Shown: positions 40,001-48,038, numbered from the stretch's first letter. The stretch is DNA of 64,000 bases from Microtetraspora glauca (GCA_000721275.1 JOFO01000006.1:167012-231011); one strand, 5' to 3'. Translations and numbers: made by a program. The notes: generated by a model from the sequence alone, not told the origin.

Positions 40001-41768
40001 CGCCGCCGACGACGCCCACCGCACCGCCCGCGCGCTGCGCGCCGAGCGCGCCGAGATCGCCGGCGCCCCCGAACAGCTGCCGGAGCAGGACCCCGACGCG
40101 CCCCGCGCCGCGCTGCCCACCCTCCGCGAGGCGTACCGGGCCGCCTCCCAGGTGTACGAGAAGGTCGGCGTCGGCGCGGACCTGCGCGCCGAGCAGGCCC
40201 GCGCCGAGAGCGACGAGTCCGCGGCCCTCGCCGAGCTGGACCGGCTGACCAACAAGGTCCGCACCCGCGCCGAACAGCTCCTGGAGTCCACCGACGGCGC
40301 CGACGGCCCGTCCCGGCAGGCCGCCGCCGCCCGCGCCGAGTCCCTGGTGCAGATGCTGGAGACCCGCGCCTCCGAGGCGAGCGAGAAGCTCGGCCGGCTC
40401 CGCGGCGAGTCCGAGCGGCTGGCCCCCGAGGACGGCGAGGCCCACACCGAGCTGCCGGAGGAGCTGGTCCCGGCCGACGCCGACCAGGCGCAGGCCCTGC
40501 TGCGTACCGCGACCGCCGAACTCGCCGCCCGCAGCGACGCCCTGGAGGCGGCCCGCGCCGCCCACGCGGGGCTGCTGCGCGACCACCGCGCCGCCGAGGA
40601 CGCGGCCGGTGGCTTCGACGAGACCGCCGCGCTCCTCCGCGACCTGCTGCGCGACCACGCGGAGGAGGAGCAGGAGGAGCAGGAGCCGTACCCGGGCACC
40701 CTGGTGGAGGCCAGGACGACGGCCGGCGAGGCCCGCCGGGCGCTGCGCGCCTGCACCGCCGAACTGTCCGCCGCCGACGCGTCGGTGCGCGAGGCGAGCG
40801 ACATCCTCGTCCGGCACGCCAACGCGACCCGCTACGAGCAGGTCCGCACCCCGGCCCGGCTCCAGATCCGCGAACTGCCCGCCTCCGCGCTGCCCGAGCA
40901 CGCGGCGAAGTGGGCGGAGGCGTTCGCGCCCCGCCTGCGGGTCCTCACCGACGAGCTGGCCCAGCTGGAGCGCAACCGCGACTCGATCGTGGACCGGCTG
41001 CGCGGCCTGGTGGAGAGCTCCCTCGCCACCCTCCGCTCCGCCCAGCGGCTCTCCCGCCTCCCGGACGGCCTGGGCGAGTGGTCCGGCCAGGAGTTCCTGC
41101 GGATCCGCTTCGAGGAGCCGGACCAGGCGACCCTCACCGAGCGGCTCGGCGAGGTGGTCGACGAGGCGACCCGCGCCGCCGTGAAGAAGAACTCCGACCT
41201 GCGCCGCGACGGCATGTCGCTGCTGCTGCGCGGGGTGCAGGCGGCGCTCGAACCCAAGGGCGTCGCGGTCGAGATCCTGAAGCCGGACGCGGTGCTGCGC
41301 GCCGAGCGGGTGCCGGTCGGGCAGATGGGCGACGTGTTCTCCGGCGGCCAGCTGCTCACCGCGGCGATCGCGCTGTACTGCACGATGGCGGCGCTGCGCT
41401 CCAACGACCGGGGCCGGGACAAGCACCGGCACGCCGGCACGCTGTTCCTCGACAACCCGATCGGCCGGGCCAACGCCACGTACCTGCTGGAGCTCCAGCG
41501 GGCGGTGTCGGACGCGCTCGGCGTCCAGCTGCTGTACACCACGGGCCTGTTCGACACCACGGCGCTCGCCGAGTTCCCGCTGGTGATCCGGCTGCGCAAC
41601 GACGCCGACCTGCGGGCCGGCCTGAAGTACATCAGCGTCGAGGAGCACCTGCGGCCGGGGCTGCCGCAGCCGTCGGGGGAGGGCGAGACGATCCACGGCG
41701 AGATCACGGCGACCCGCATGTTCCGCCGCCACCAGGACGAGGAGCCGAGCCTGGCACCCGCGCCGTAG
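37089..41768 (+). CDS. SMC/MukB/JetC-like chromosome or defence ATPase
   Basis: A 1559-residue protein, far longer than SMC or RecN. Head motifs are Walker A GVLFLENGGGKSVLLKLIF (about residues 60-78), the ABC signature GDVFSGGQLLTAAIALYC (about 1414) and Walker B HAGTLFLDNPIGRANATYLL (about 1448), where Asn replaces the usual Glu after Asp, as in several MukB/MksB/JetC-type proteins. Two very long Ala/Glu/Arg coiled coils flank a hinge-like globule near 690-800 (EFLGEHGIPALPGWRYLAQSVDPADHARVLAARPELVDGVVI). Such proteins extrude DNA loops with kleisin and MukE-like partners. No TOPRIM/JetD gene follows: the next gene is a convergent small membrane protein past a terminator. Confidence 0.9.
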   Translation: MYELSRVRLYSIGPAGARYADTVLDLRGVGAPVPNPAPTQAEFFEEEPVGPPRRPAPAGVLFLENGGGKSVLLKLIFSVMLPGHRNTLGGASSGVLRKFLLADDCGHVALEWQHTLTGELVVVGKVSEWRGRQVSNDPRKFAEAWYSFRPGPGLSLDSLPVAEATSVRPAAEGASGATGRRRTMKGFRDALTDAGKAYPHLDVVWEEIHDRWNEHLGELGLDPELFRYQREMNADEGEAAGLFAVKKDSDFTDLLLRAVTDTRDTDGLADLVGGFGNKLGRRAELTAERDFTAGSVDLLGRIVDAAGTRAHAREVHAAAERRTRTLARRLSGRAAAERARAAELAQQVTAAGHAVSEAETARERSALIAAELAYRHASLALAAAEKGAAAQRRELIEARTLHSAWQAAESVLRHRAASDRSARVAAAIREAERDAAPALAARAKAAADLVRALAAAAEEGERHAAEEEERSTALQEASETAHRDATAAATEAQRARSEAGHLRQRLAEVEQETAEAVRAGWLDDSAPDADPARAALAAADAEKTTVAAWDAARELARTASDRAREAAAAESRAELAAARAADAAEAAGNAYDAERRAAEALAAEERLAELLGLPGAGSPLPGQRAAGTGDDTPDTAATPDRTDGESDAQAPLSVTDFDRYAEELRRLLDGAVSAAERQLFDLRTAAADDSRILGALGDGGLLPPGPDVLATVEFLGEHGIPALPGWRYLAQSVDPADHARVLAARPELVDGVVITDPVSYGRAREALASAALLPRSAVAVGTAAALLAPVPPQDGGDTGVFLVPPNPAMHDEHAADEERQALRARAAARDEEIRALAARLAGDRALAARIGAWRADCPPGMLAELAAVAATARETAETAARALDEARAARAEAEEAAAEALAVRDERQEAAQRARRVADALAGLAFRLRERSAWQAKLRELADDAAEAEARAQTCLERARAADEDRRAAQRAADDAHRTARALRAERAEIAGAPEQLPEQDPDAPRAALPTLREAYRAASQVYEKVGVGADLRAEQARAESDESAALAELDRLTNKVRTRAEQLLESTDGADGPSRQAAAARAESLVQMLETRASEASEKLGRLRGESERLAPEDGEAHTELPEELVPADADQAQALLRTATAELAARSDALEAARAAHAGLLRDHRAAEDAAGGFDETAALLRDLLRDHAEEEQEEQEPYPGTLVEARTTAGEARRALRACTAELSAADASVREASDILVRHANATRYEQVRTPARLQIRELPASALPEHAAKWAEAFAPRLRVLTDELAQLERNRDSIVDRLRGLVESSLATLRSAQRLSRLPDGLGEWSGQEFLRIRFEEPDQATLTERLGEVVDEATRAAVKKNSDLRRDGMSLLLRGVQAALEPKGVAVEILKPDAVLRAERVPVGQMGDVFSGGQLLTAAIALYCTMAALRSNDRGRDKHRHAGTLFLDNPIGRANATYLLELQRAVSDALGVQLLYTTGLFDTTALAEFPLVIRLRNDADLRAGLKYISVEEHLRPGLPQPSGEGETIHGEITATRMFRRHQDEEPSLAPAP

Positions 41769-41833
41769 CCACGGCGACCCCGCCACCCGCACCGTGGACA
41801 CGGCGCCCCCGGCACCCGCGCTGTAGACACGAC

Positions 41834-41866
41834 GAAGGCCCGGACCCCGCAAGGGCCCGGGCCTTC
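41834..41866. terminator. Hairpin between the SMC gene and a convergent gene
   Basis: GAAGGCCCGG (41834-41843) pairs with CCGGGCCTTC (41857-41866). It closes the SMC-like operon and the convergent gene ending at 41891. Confidence 0.85.
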
Positions 41867-41890
41867 CCGGTCCGGTAGTCCGGCGCGCCG

Positions 41891-42250
41891 TCAGGCGACC
41901 CGCTCCTCCGCGACCCGCTCCTCCGCGACCCGCTCCCGGCGCGCCCCGTAGGCGCTGCTGCTCGGCTCGGAGACCACGCCGTTGCGCTGCCGCCACACCT
42001 GGCGGGTGATCCAGATGTCCAGCACGCTCCAGGTGGCCACGACCGTCGCGGCGACCGCCGCGATCGTCATCGGCACGGCCAGCCACGAGCCGGTGACCGA
42101 GGTGAGGAAGGCGACGACGGCGAGGATGATCGTCACCGAGGTGAACATCACCGCCCGCACCGCCGCGTTCCGCACCGGGTCCGGCATCCTCCGCAGTCCC
42201 CGCGTGTCCTCCACCCACAACGGACGCGCGGTCCGCGTCTCGTCATCCAT
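41891..42250 (-). CDS. Small membrane protein with repeated C-terminus
   Basis: A 119-residue protein with two hydrophobic helices (AVMFTSVTIILAVVAFLTSV and LAVPMTIAAVAATVVATWSVLDIWI). It begins MDDETRTARPLWVEDTRG, and the tail consists of ERVAE repeats. No family is recognised. It converges on the SMC operon and is divergent from the conservon. The repeats at the end look recently duplicated and probably vary between strains. Confidence 0.8.
   Translation of the reverse strand: MDDETRTARPLWVEDTRGLRRMPDPVRNAAVRAVMFTSVTIILAVVAFLTSVTGSWLAVPMTIAAVAATVVATWSVLDIWITRQVWRQRNGVVSEPSSSAYGARRERVAEERVAEERVA
41896..41940 (-). repeat. 15-bp tandem direct repeat encoding ERVAE units
   Basis: CGACCCGCTCCTCCG occurs at 41896-41910 and 41911-41925, with a partial third copy at 41926-41940. 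It stays in frame, adding five residues per unit. Confidence 0.8.
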
Positions 42251-42342
42251 GTCCTGTCACTCCCCAACCGCACGACGTTCCCAGGGATGGCTGCCCGGTT
42301 CCGGTGGTTCCACACGGCGCGCGGCGCGGCCGGCCGGGCCGC

Positions 42343-42388
42343 GCTCGGTCCGGACACGGTCCGTGCCCGGCCCGTGTCCGGACCGAGC
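42343..42388. terminator. 17-bp perfect hairpin in a divergent intergenic region
   Basis: Bases 42343-42359 pair exactly with 42372-42388 around a 12-base loop. Neither flanking gene ends here: one starts at 42250 going left and the other at 42757 going right. It may terminate an unannotated transcript or structure a leader. Confidence 0.6.
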
Positions 42389-42435
42389 GATTCCCCGTAC
42401 TTCATGACGCTCTGGACAGGGAAAAGGTTTCCCCA

Positions 42436-42455
42436 CCGCACCGCACCGCACCGCA
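42436..42455. repeat. Four tandem CCGCA units
   Basis: A short pentanucleotide run in non-coding DNA, prone to slippage. Confidence 0.8.
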
Positions 42456-42626
42456 CAACGCGACCGGAACGAACGATTCCAGCCATTGCGCCCACGACGG
42501 AAACCCGACGGGAAATCGCGCACCCTTGCGTGTCCTGCGCCACAGTGGCCGATGCGAACTTCTGGAATACCAGGACATCTCATGATCAACGCTCACTCGA
42601 CAGGCTGAAAATCGCCCAGACACACC

Positions 42627-42656
42627 TTCGAGATGGTCGCGATGCAGTAGTAGGCT
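42627..42656 (+). promoter_or_regulatory. Candidate promoter of the conservon
   Basis: TTCGAG (42627-42632) and TAGGCT (42651-42656) are 18 bases apart, about 100 bases before the cvnA ATG. Match to the housekeeping consensus is moderate. Confidence 0.35.
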
Positions 42657-42756
42657 CGCGCCGCCGTTTGTTGAAACCGAAGGTTGACGCGCCGTGTTGA
42701 CGCGGCGACGCCGTTCGAGGGACCTCCGTGCCGCGGAGACCGTACTGGGGGAGGCC

Positions 42757-45615
42757 ATGCGCTTTCGCGGGAAGTCCATCCGCCGGAAGATCGTGGCGCT
42801 GCTCCTCGTACCGCTCGTCTCCCTCACCGGCCTCTGGGGCTTCGCCACCGTCCTCACCGGACGCGAGGCGGACCAGCTCCTCGACGTCGGCTACATCGTC
42901 GACAAGGTCGGCTACCCCATCGAGGACACCGCCCGCGTCCTCCAGCTCGAACGCCGCCAGTCCCTCGTCTACCTCGCCGACCCCCGCGGCTCCGAGGCGC
43001 TCGCCCAGCTCCGCGAGGCCCGCCTCGCCACCGACCGGCAGATGGACCGCATCCGCGCCAACGCCGAGGACCCCGGCGTCCGCGAGGAGATGCGCCCGGT
43101 CACCACCCAGAAGCTCAACTCGCTCCTCGCCGCCTTCGAGGAGATCACCTCCCTGCGCCGCTCGATCGAGAAGCGCAGCATCGGCCGCCTCCAGGCGCTG
43201 GAGTTCTACAACCGCCTCGTCGACCCCTGCTACAGCTTCCTCGTCACCCTTCACGCGCTGGAGAACGTGGAGATGGACAAGCAGGGCCGCGCCCTCGTCG
43301 GCATCACCCGCGCCCGCGAACTCCTCTCCCGCGAGGACGCCCTGGTCCTCTCCGCGCTCGTCGCCGACCGCGTCACCGCCCAGGAGGTCCGCGCCGTCTC
43401 CGACCTCGTCGCCGTCCGCAAGCAGACGTACGAGGTCAACCTCGAACTCCTCCCCGCCGCCGAACGGCAGCGCTTCGAGCAGTACTGGCGCAGCCCCGAG
43501 ACCGCGGCCCTGCGCGCCGCCGAGGAGGCGTTCGTCACCGAGGGCCCGACCGAGCGCCCCCGCTCCGCGACCCCGGCCCACTGGCAGGACGAGGCCAGCC
43601 CCGTCCTCGACGAGCTGGCCCGCGAGAACACCGCCGCCGGCGACCGCTACCAGGACCGCGTCCAGCCCGCCGCGTACAGCGTCCTGCTCAAGGCGGGCGT
43701 CGCCGGCGTCCTCGGCTTCCTCGCGCTGCTCGCCTCCGTCGGCATCTCGGTCCGCGTCGGCCGGTCCCTCGTCCGCGACCTGCGCCGCCTCCAGAAGGAG
43801 TCCCAGGAGGTCTCCGGCGTCCGCCTGCCCAGCGTCATGCGCCGCCTCGCCGCCGGCGAGCACGTCGACGTCGAGACCGAGGTCCCGCACCTGAAGTACG
43901 GCGAGGACGAGGTCGGCCAGGTCGGCCAGGCCCTCAACACCCTGCAGCGCGCCGCCGTCGAGGCCGCCGTCAAGCAGGCCGAGCTGCGCCGCGGCGTCTC
44001 CGAGGTCTTCGTCAACCTCGCCCGCCGCAACCAGGTCCTGCTCCACCGCCAGCTCACCCTGCTCGACACCATGGAGCGGCGCACCGAGGACACCGACGAA
44101 CTCGCGGACCTCTTCCGCCTCGACCACCTCACCACCCGCATGCGCCGCCACGCCGAGGGCCTGGTGATCCTCTCCGGCGCCGCCCCGTCCCGCCAGTGGC
44201 GCAAGCCCGTGCAGCTCATGGACGTGGTCCGGGCCGCCGTCGCCGAGGTCGAGGACTACGAGCGCGTCGAGGTCCGCCGGCTGCCCCGGCTCGGCGTCGC
44301 CGGCCCCGCCGTCGCCGACCTCACCCACCTCATCGCCGAACTCCTCGAGAACGCCACCGTGTTCTCGCCCCCGCACACCGCCGTCCAGGTCCTCGGCGAG
44401 CGGGTCGCCAACGGCTTCACCCTGGAGATCCACGACCGCGGCCTCGGCATGAGCCCCGACGTCCTGCTCGACGCCAACCTGCGGCTCGCCGAGACCCCCG
44501 AGTTCGAGCTCTCCGACACCGACCGCCTCGGCCTCTTCGTGGTCAGCCGGCTCGCCCAGCGCCAGAACGTCCGCGTCTCGCTCCAGACCTCCCCGTACGG
44601 CGGCACCACCGCCGTCGTCTTCATCCCGGCCGCGCTGCTCACCGACGCCCCCGAGACGCAGGGCGCGGGCTTCCGCCTGGACCGCGCCTCCGCCGACCCG
44701 CGCACCGCCGGCGGCGACCCGCACCACGCCTCCGGCGGATCCCGTACGACCTCCGGGGCGGTGGCCGGCGTGCTCGGCGACGCCCCGCTCCCACGGCGCC
44801 GCCCGGCACTCGCGCGCGTGCCCGACCTGGCGGACGAGACGGGCCCGGACGGCGGCCCCGCCGCCCCGGCCGCCGCACCGCAGGGCCGCCCGCTGGACGG
44901 ACCGGTCGAACTGGAGCCGCCGTTCGACCCCGAGGACGTCGAGACCCTCCTCGACCGCTCCGCCGACCTCCTCGACGAGGACAGCGAGCGCGGCGGGCTC
45001 TTCCGCCCGCAGCGCCGCCGCACCGGCCTCGTCCCCGCCGGCGAGCAGCACCAGCAGGCCCCCGACCAGGCCGAGGACCGCCGGGCCGGCGACGACCCGG
45101 CGGGCGAGGACGGCACGCGGGACCCGCTGCCGCTGCCGCGCCGCCACCAGCCGACCCTGGTCGTCGACCGCGGACGCCGGCTCGACGAGCCCGGCCGTGC
45201 CCACCCCGCCCCCGGCCCGGACCGCCGCACGGCGCCCCGCCCGACCGGACCCACCCTCGTCCCCGTGCGCCCGGAGGGCACCGAGACCCGCCCGGCGCCG
45301 GCCCCGGGCGCACCGCCGGCGGGCGGGCCCGCCCCGGCCCCCACGCTCGACGGGCTGCCGCGCCGGGTCCGGCAGGCCAGCCTCGTCCCGCAGCTCCGCG
45401 AGACCGGGCAGCCGGCCGACGCCCCGGCCGGTGACCGCGCCGGAGACCGCCCCGCCGAGCGGCCCGCCGCCGACGACGCCTTCGAGCGGGACGCCGAGGA
45501 GGTGCGGGCCCGCATGGCCGCCATGCAGCGCGGCTGGCAGCGCGGCCGCCGGGACGGCACCGCCCAGGACGACACCACAGCACACGGAACGACACCCGAG
45601 GGGGACGGTCGATGA
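42757..45615 (+). CDS. cvnA: Conservon CvnA, sensor histidine kinase-like protein
   Basis: A 952-residue membrane kinase-like protein. It starts MRFRGKSIRRKIVALLLVPLVSLTGLWGF (first helix), has an extracytoplasmic sensing region to about 305, a second helix (LLKAGVAGVLGFLALLASVGISV, about 308-330) and a HAMP-like stretch. A HATPase_c domain follows with N-box ELLENATVFSPP (about 527), DRGLGM and TDRLGLFVVSRLA. The last 300 residues are disordered and Pro/Ala/Arg-rich. CvnA proteins form a membrane complex with CvnB-D that resembles eukaryotic G-protein-coupled signalling. ATG 42757 has a strong GGGGGAGG site; an in-frame GTG at 42694 is less likely. Overlaps cvnB by four bases. Confidence 0.93.
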   Translation: MRFRGKSIRRKIVALLLVPLVSLTGLWGFATVLTGREADQLLDVGYIVDKVGYPIEDTARVLQLERRQSLVYLADPRGSEALAQLREARLATDRQMDRIRANAEDPGVREEMRPVTTQKLNSLLAAFEEITSLRRSIEKRSIGRLQALEFYNRLVDPCYSFLVTLHALENVEMDKQGRALVGITRARELLSREDALVLSALVADRVTAQEVRAVSDLVAVRKQTYEVNLELLPAAERQRFEQYWRSPETAALRAAEEAFVTEGPTERPRSATPAHWQDEASPVLDELARENTAAGDRYQDRVQPAAYSVLLKAGVAGVLGFLALLASVGISVRVGRSLVRDLRRLQKESQEVSGVRLPSVMRRLAAGEHVDVETEVPHLKYGEDEVGQVGQALNTLQRAAVEAAVKQAELRRGVSEVFVNLARRNQVLLHRQLTLLDTMERRTEDTDELADLFRLDHLTTRMRRHAEGLVILSGAAPSRQWRKPVQLMDVVRAAVAEVEDYERVEVRRLPRLGVAGPAVADLTHLIAELLENATVFSPPHTAVQVLGERVANGFTLEIHDRGLGMSPDVLLDANLRLAETPEFELSDTDRLGLFVVSRLAQRQNVRVSLQTSPYGGTTAVVFIPAALLTDAPETQGAGFRLDRASADPRTAGGDPHHASGGSRTTSGAVAGVLGDAPLPRRRPALARVPDLADETGPDGGPAAPAAAPQGRPLDGPVELEPPFDPEDVETLLDRSADLLDEDSERGGLFRPQRRRTGLVPAGEQHQQAPDQAEDRRAGDDPAGEDGTRDPLPLPRRHQPTLVVDRGRRLDEPGRAHPAPGPDRRTAPRPTGPTLVPVRPEGTETRPAPAPGAPPAGGPAPAPTLDGLPRRVRQASLVPQLRETGQPADAPAGDRAGDRPAERPAADDAFERDAEEVRARMAAMQRGWQRGRRDGTAQDDTTAHGTTPEGDGR

Positions 45616-46055
45616 CCGCACCGAACGCCGCAGCAAGCACCAGCAGCTCCGTCCAGGGCAACGGCGAGCTGAACTGGCTCCTCGACGAGCTGGTCCAGCG
45701 CGTCGCCGCCATCCGCAAGGCCCTGGTGCTGTCCAGCGACGGCCTGCCCACCGGCGCGTCGAAGGACCTCAGCCGCGAGGACGGCGAGCACCTGGCCGCC
45801 GTGGCCTCCGGCTTCCACAGCCTCGCCAAGGGCGTCGGCCGCCACTTCGAGGCGGGCCGCGTCCGGCAGACCGTGGTCGAACTGGAGGACGCCTTCCTCT
45901 TCGTGACCGCCGCCGGCGACGGCAGCTGCCTGGCCGTCCTCGCCGACGCGGACTCCGACGTCGGCCAGGTCGCCTACGAGATGACCCTCATGGTCAAGCG
46001 GGTCGGCACCCACCTCGGCACGGCCCCCCGGACCGGTCTGTCCACGGGAGGGTGA
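45612..46055 (+). CDS. cvnB: Conservon CvnB, roadblock/LC7 protein
   Basis: A 147-residue roadblock/LC7-fold protein. After a short Ser/Thr-rich start it reads LNWLLDELVQRVAAIRKALVLSSDGLPTGASKDLSREDGEHLAAVASGFHSLAKGVGRHFEAG and DAFLFVTAAGDGSCLAVLADADSDVGQVAYEMTLMVKRVG. This fold regulates small GTPases and probably acts on CvnD. ATG 45612 overlaps the cvnA stop. cvnC starts 10 bases after its end. Confidence 0.96.
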   Translation: MTAPNAAASTSSSVQGNGELNWLLDELVQRVAAIRKALVLSSDGLPTGASKDLSREDGEHLAAVASGFHSLAKGVGRHFEAGRVRQTVVELEDAFLFVTAAGDGSCLAVLADADSDVGQVAYEMTLMVKRVGTHLGTAPRTGLSTGG

Positions 46056-46065
46056 GCCGCCCCGC

Positions 46066-46479
46066 ATGAGCGACGCAGCCGAGCGCGGCCGGCCGACGGC
46101 CGCACCCCACCACTGGTACGACGACGAGGCGGGACCGGTCGTCCGTCCGTACGCGATGACCCGCGGCCGGACGAGCGCCGCCGGCCGCCACCGGCTCGAC
46201 CTCATCGCCGTGGTGGTCCCCGAACCCGCCGCCGACGACCCCGGCCGCGACCAGTCGCTCTCCCCGGAACACGTGGAGATCGTCGAGCGCTGCTCCGAAC
46301 AGCCCCAGTCGATCGCCGAGCTCGCCGCCGGACTCGACCTCCCCGTCGGGGTGGTCCGGGTCCTGGTCGGCGACCTCGTCGACGAGGAACTCGTCCACGT
46401 GACCCGCCCCGTTCCGCCGGCCCAGCTGCCGGACGTGAGCATCCTCCGCGAGGTGATCAATGGCCTTCGGGCGCTCTAG
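46066..46479 (+). CDS. cvnC: Conservon CvnC, DUF742 protein
   Basis: A 137-residue DUF742 protein with a winged-helix-like core. Motifs are VVRPYAMTRGRTSAAGRHRLDLIAVVVP, HVEIVERCSEQPQSIAELAAGLDLPVGVVRVLVGDLVDEELVHV and the C-terminus PDVSILREVINGLRAL, which is highly characteristic. It is the third component of every conservon. Its last 20 bases overlap the start of cvnD in another frame. Confidence 0.96.
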   Translation: MSDAAERGRPTAAPHHWYDDEAGPVVRPYAMTRGRTSAAGRHRLDLIAVVVPEPAADDPGRDQSLSPEHVEIVERCSEQPQSIAELAAGLDLPVGVVRVLVGDLVDEELVHVTRPVPPAQLPDVSILREVINGLRAL

Positions 46480-47065
46480 CCGCAGGAAGCCCGCCGTCGA
46501 GCCGGTGACCCTGAAGATCCTGGTCGCGGGAGGCTTCGGGGTCGGCAAGACGACCCTGGTCGGCGCCGTCAGCGAGATCCGGCCGCTGCGGACCGAGGAG
46601 GTCCTGACCGAGGCCGGCCGGCCTGTCGACGACCTGCACGGCGTCGAGTCCAAGACGACCACCACGGTCGCCATGGACTTCGGCCGGATCACGCTCCGCG
46701 AGGACCTGGTCCTGTACCTGTTCGGCACCCCCGGACAGGACCGCTTCTGGTTCCTCTGGGACGAGCTCGCCCAGGGCGCGCTCGGCGCCGTCGTGCTCGC
46801 CGACACCCGCCGCCTGGAGGACAGCTTCGCCGCCATCGACTACTTCGAGCGGCGCGGCATCCCCTTCACGGTGGCCGTCAACTGCTTCGAGGGCGCCCGC
46901 CGCTACCCCACGGAGACCGTCCGGGCGGCGCTCGACCTCGACCCCGAGGTCGAACTGGTGATGTGCGACGCCCGCGACCGCGAGTCGGTCAAGAACGTCC
47001 TCGTCGCCGTCGTCGAGCACGCCCTCGTCCTCGCCGACCGGAACCCCGCCCCCGTCGCGACCTGA
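46460..47065 (+). CDS. cvnD: Conservon CvnD, small GTPase
   Basis: A 201-residue Ras-like ATP/GTP-binding protein. G1 is LVAGGFGVGKTTLVGAVSE, G3 is FGTPGQDRF (in place of DTAGQ), and G4-like VAVNCFEG matches other CvnD proteins. SKTTTTVAMDFGRI is the family-specific switch segment. It cycles between GDP- and GTP-bound forms within the conservon complex. Start ATG 46460 lies inside cvnC, so the two are coupled. With this gene the four-gene conservon is complete and intact. Confidence 0.96.
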   Translation: MAFGRSSRRKPAVEPVTLKILVAGGFGVGKTTLVGAVSEIRPLRTEEVLTEAGRPVDDLHGVESKTTTTVAMDFGRITLREDLVLYLFGTPGQDRFWFLWDELAQGALGAVVLADTRRLEDSFAAIDYFERRGIPFTVAVNCFEGARRYPTETVRAALDLDPEVELVMCDARDRESVKNVLVAVVEHALVLADRNPAPVAT

Positions 47066-47074
47066 GCCGGAGGC

Positions 47075-47110
47075 GCCGGGGCCGCCACGCGCACGCGTAC
47101 CGGCCCCGGC
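47075..47110. terminator. 10-bp hairpin between cvnD and a convergent gene
   Basis: GCCGGGGCCG (47075-47084) pairs with CGGCCCCGGC (47101-47110). It lies in the gap between the convergent stops at 47065 and 47155. Confidence 0.75.
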
Positions 47111-47154
47111 ACCCCCGCGCCCGCCCTCAGCGGTTCACCGGGACGGGCACGGCG

Positions 47155-47979
47155 TCAGTGCCCGGCCACCGACCGGCGTGCCACCGGGAAGTCGAAGAAC
47201 GTCGAGGGGAACGGCTCCGGACGGAACGTGAAGTGCCACCACTCCTCCGGAAGGTTCACGAACCCCTCCGCCTCCAGCACCCCCTTCAGCAGCTGCCGGT
47301 GCGCCCGCTGCGCCCCCGTGATCCGCGGGTCCTCGGTGTGCGACAGCGTGTCGAAGCAGTCGTACCCGGTCCCCATGTCGACCGAGCTGTCCGGGAACCG
47401 CTCCCCGTACGGCGCGGTGCACGACGTCAGCTCCTCGCCCGGCACGTACGGGCGCGTGGGCGCCGCCGGCAGCCGCACGACCGTCAGGTCCACCGTCGAA
47501 CCCCGGCTGTGCCCGGACTTCTCCGCGATGTACCCGTCCGCGAACAGCCGCTCCTTCGCCACCCGCGGATAGAACTCCGCCTTCATCCGCTCGTCCGCCA
47601 GGTCCTCCGCCCAGCGCACGAAGTGGTCCACCGCCCGCTGCGGCCGGTAGCAGTCGTACACCTTCAGCGAGTAGCCCCGCGCCAGCAGCCGCGTCTGCGC
47701 CCGGCGCAGCGCCTCCGCCGCCGGCCGGGTCAGCAGGCACAGCGGCTGCCGGTAGCCGTCGACCGGCTCGCCCACGAAGTTGTGGGCGGTGGTGTACCGC
47801 ATCTCCTGGAGGATCGTCCGGTCCACCGCGTCCAGCGCCACGAACTCCCGGGGAGCCTTCGGCTCCGGCACGGCGACGGCGGGGGAGACGGCGGGCGGGA
47901 CGGCGGAACCGGCGACCGCGAGCAGCGCGGCGGCACCCGTCACGGCGAGGGCACGGAAGACAGAGGCGAGTCCAGTCAT
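47155..47979 (-). CDS. Secreted D-alanyl-D-alanine dipeptidase (VanX-like, M15D)
   Basis: A 274-residue exported zinc peptidase. The signal peptide is MTGLASVFRALAVTGAAALLAVAGSAVPPAVSPAVA. The M15D core carries MRYTTAHNFVGEPVDGYRQPLCLL, LKVYDCYRPQRAVDHFVRWA, SGHSRGSTVDLTVV (SxHxxGxAxD zinc motif) and PEEWWHFTF with the catalytic Glu and zinc His. VanX itself is cytosolic and gives vancomycin resistance. This exported form with no vanHA nearby more likely trims peptidoglycan peptides. ATG 47979 is preferred; a GTG two codons earlier is equally possible. Confidence 0.93.
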   Translation of the reverse strand: MTGLASVFRALAVTGAAALLAVAGSAVPPAVSPAVAVPEPKAPREFVALDAVDRTILQEMRYTTAHNFVGEPVDGYRQPLCLLTRPAAEALRRAQTRLLARGYSLKVYDCYRPQRAVDHFVRWAEDLADERMKAEFYPRVAKERLFADGYIAEKSGHSRGSTVDLTVVRLPAAPTRPYVPGEELTSCTAPYGERFPDSSVDMGTGYDCFDTLSHTEDPRITGAQRAHRQLLKGVLEAEGFVNLPEEWWHFTFRPEPFPSTFFDFPVARRSVAGH

Positions 47980-48038
47980 GCGCACCGGGTCTACCAGTTC
48001 CGCCCCCGCCGGGAAAGCCCCTCGCGTACGGTCCCCCC

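Larger units (their letters stand above)
42251..42756. other. 506-base intergenic region ahead of the conservon
   Basis: No credible gene is seen. It holds a perfect 17-bp hairpin (42343-42388), four tandem CCGCA units (42436-42455) and, near the conservon, a promoter-like pair TTCGAG (42627-42632) and TAGGCT (42651-42656). The stretch 42400-42660 is clearly less GC-rich than the rest of the window. Confidence 0.5.

Noticed and set aside
35469..42218. Very long minus-strand open frame (over 2200 codons) opposite the SMC operon
   Set aside because: Its translation is Gly/Val/Ala/Arg low complexity, typical antisense shadow of Ala-rich coiled-coil genes at high GC; the plus strand carries clear ATPase motifs.
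42257..42589. Minus-strand frame of 110 codons in the conservon intergenic region
   Set aside because: No ribosome site, Arg/Gly/Cys-rich with no coherent fold, and it crosses the 17-bp hairpin and the CCGCA repeat.
47155..47979. VanX-like gene as vancomycin resistance
   Set aside because: No vanH, vanA or vanRS neighbours, and the protein has a signal peptide, unlike VanX.
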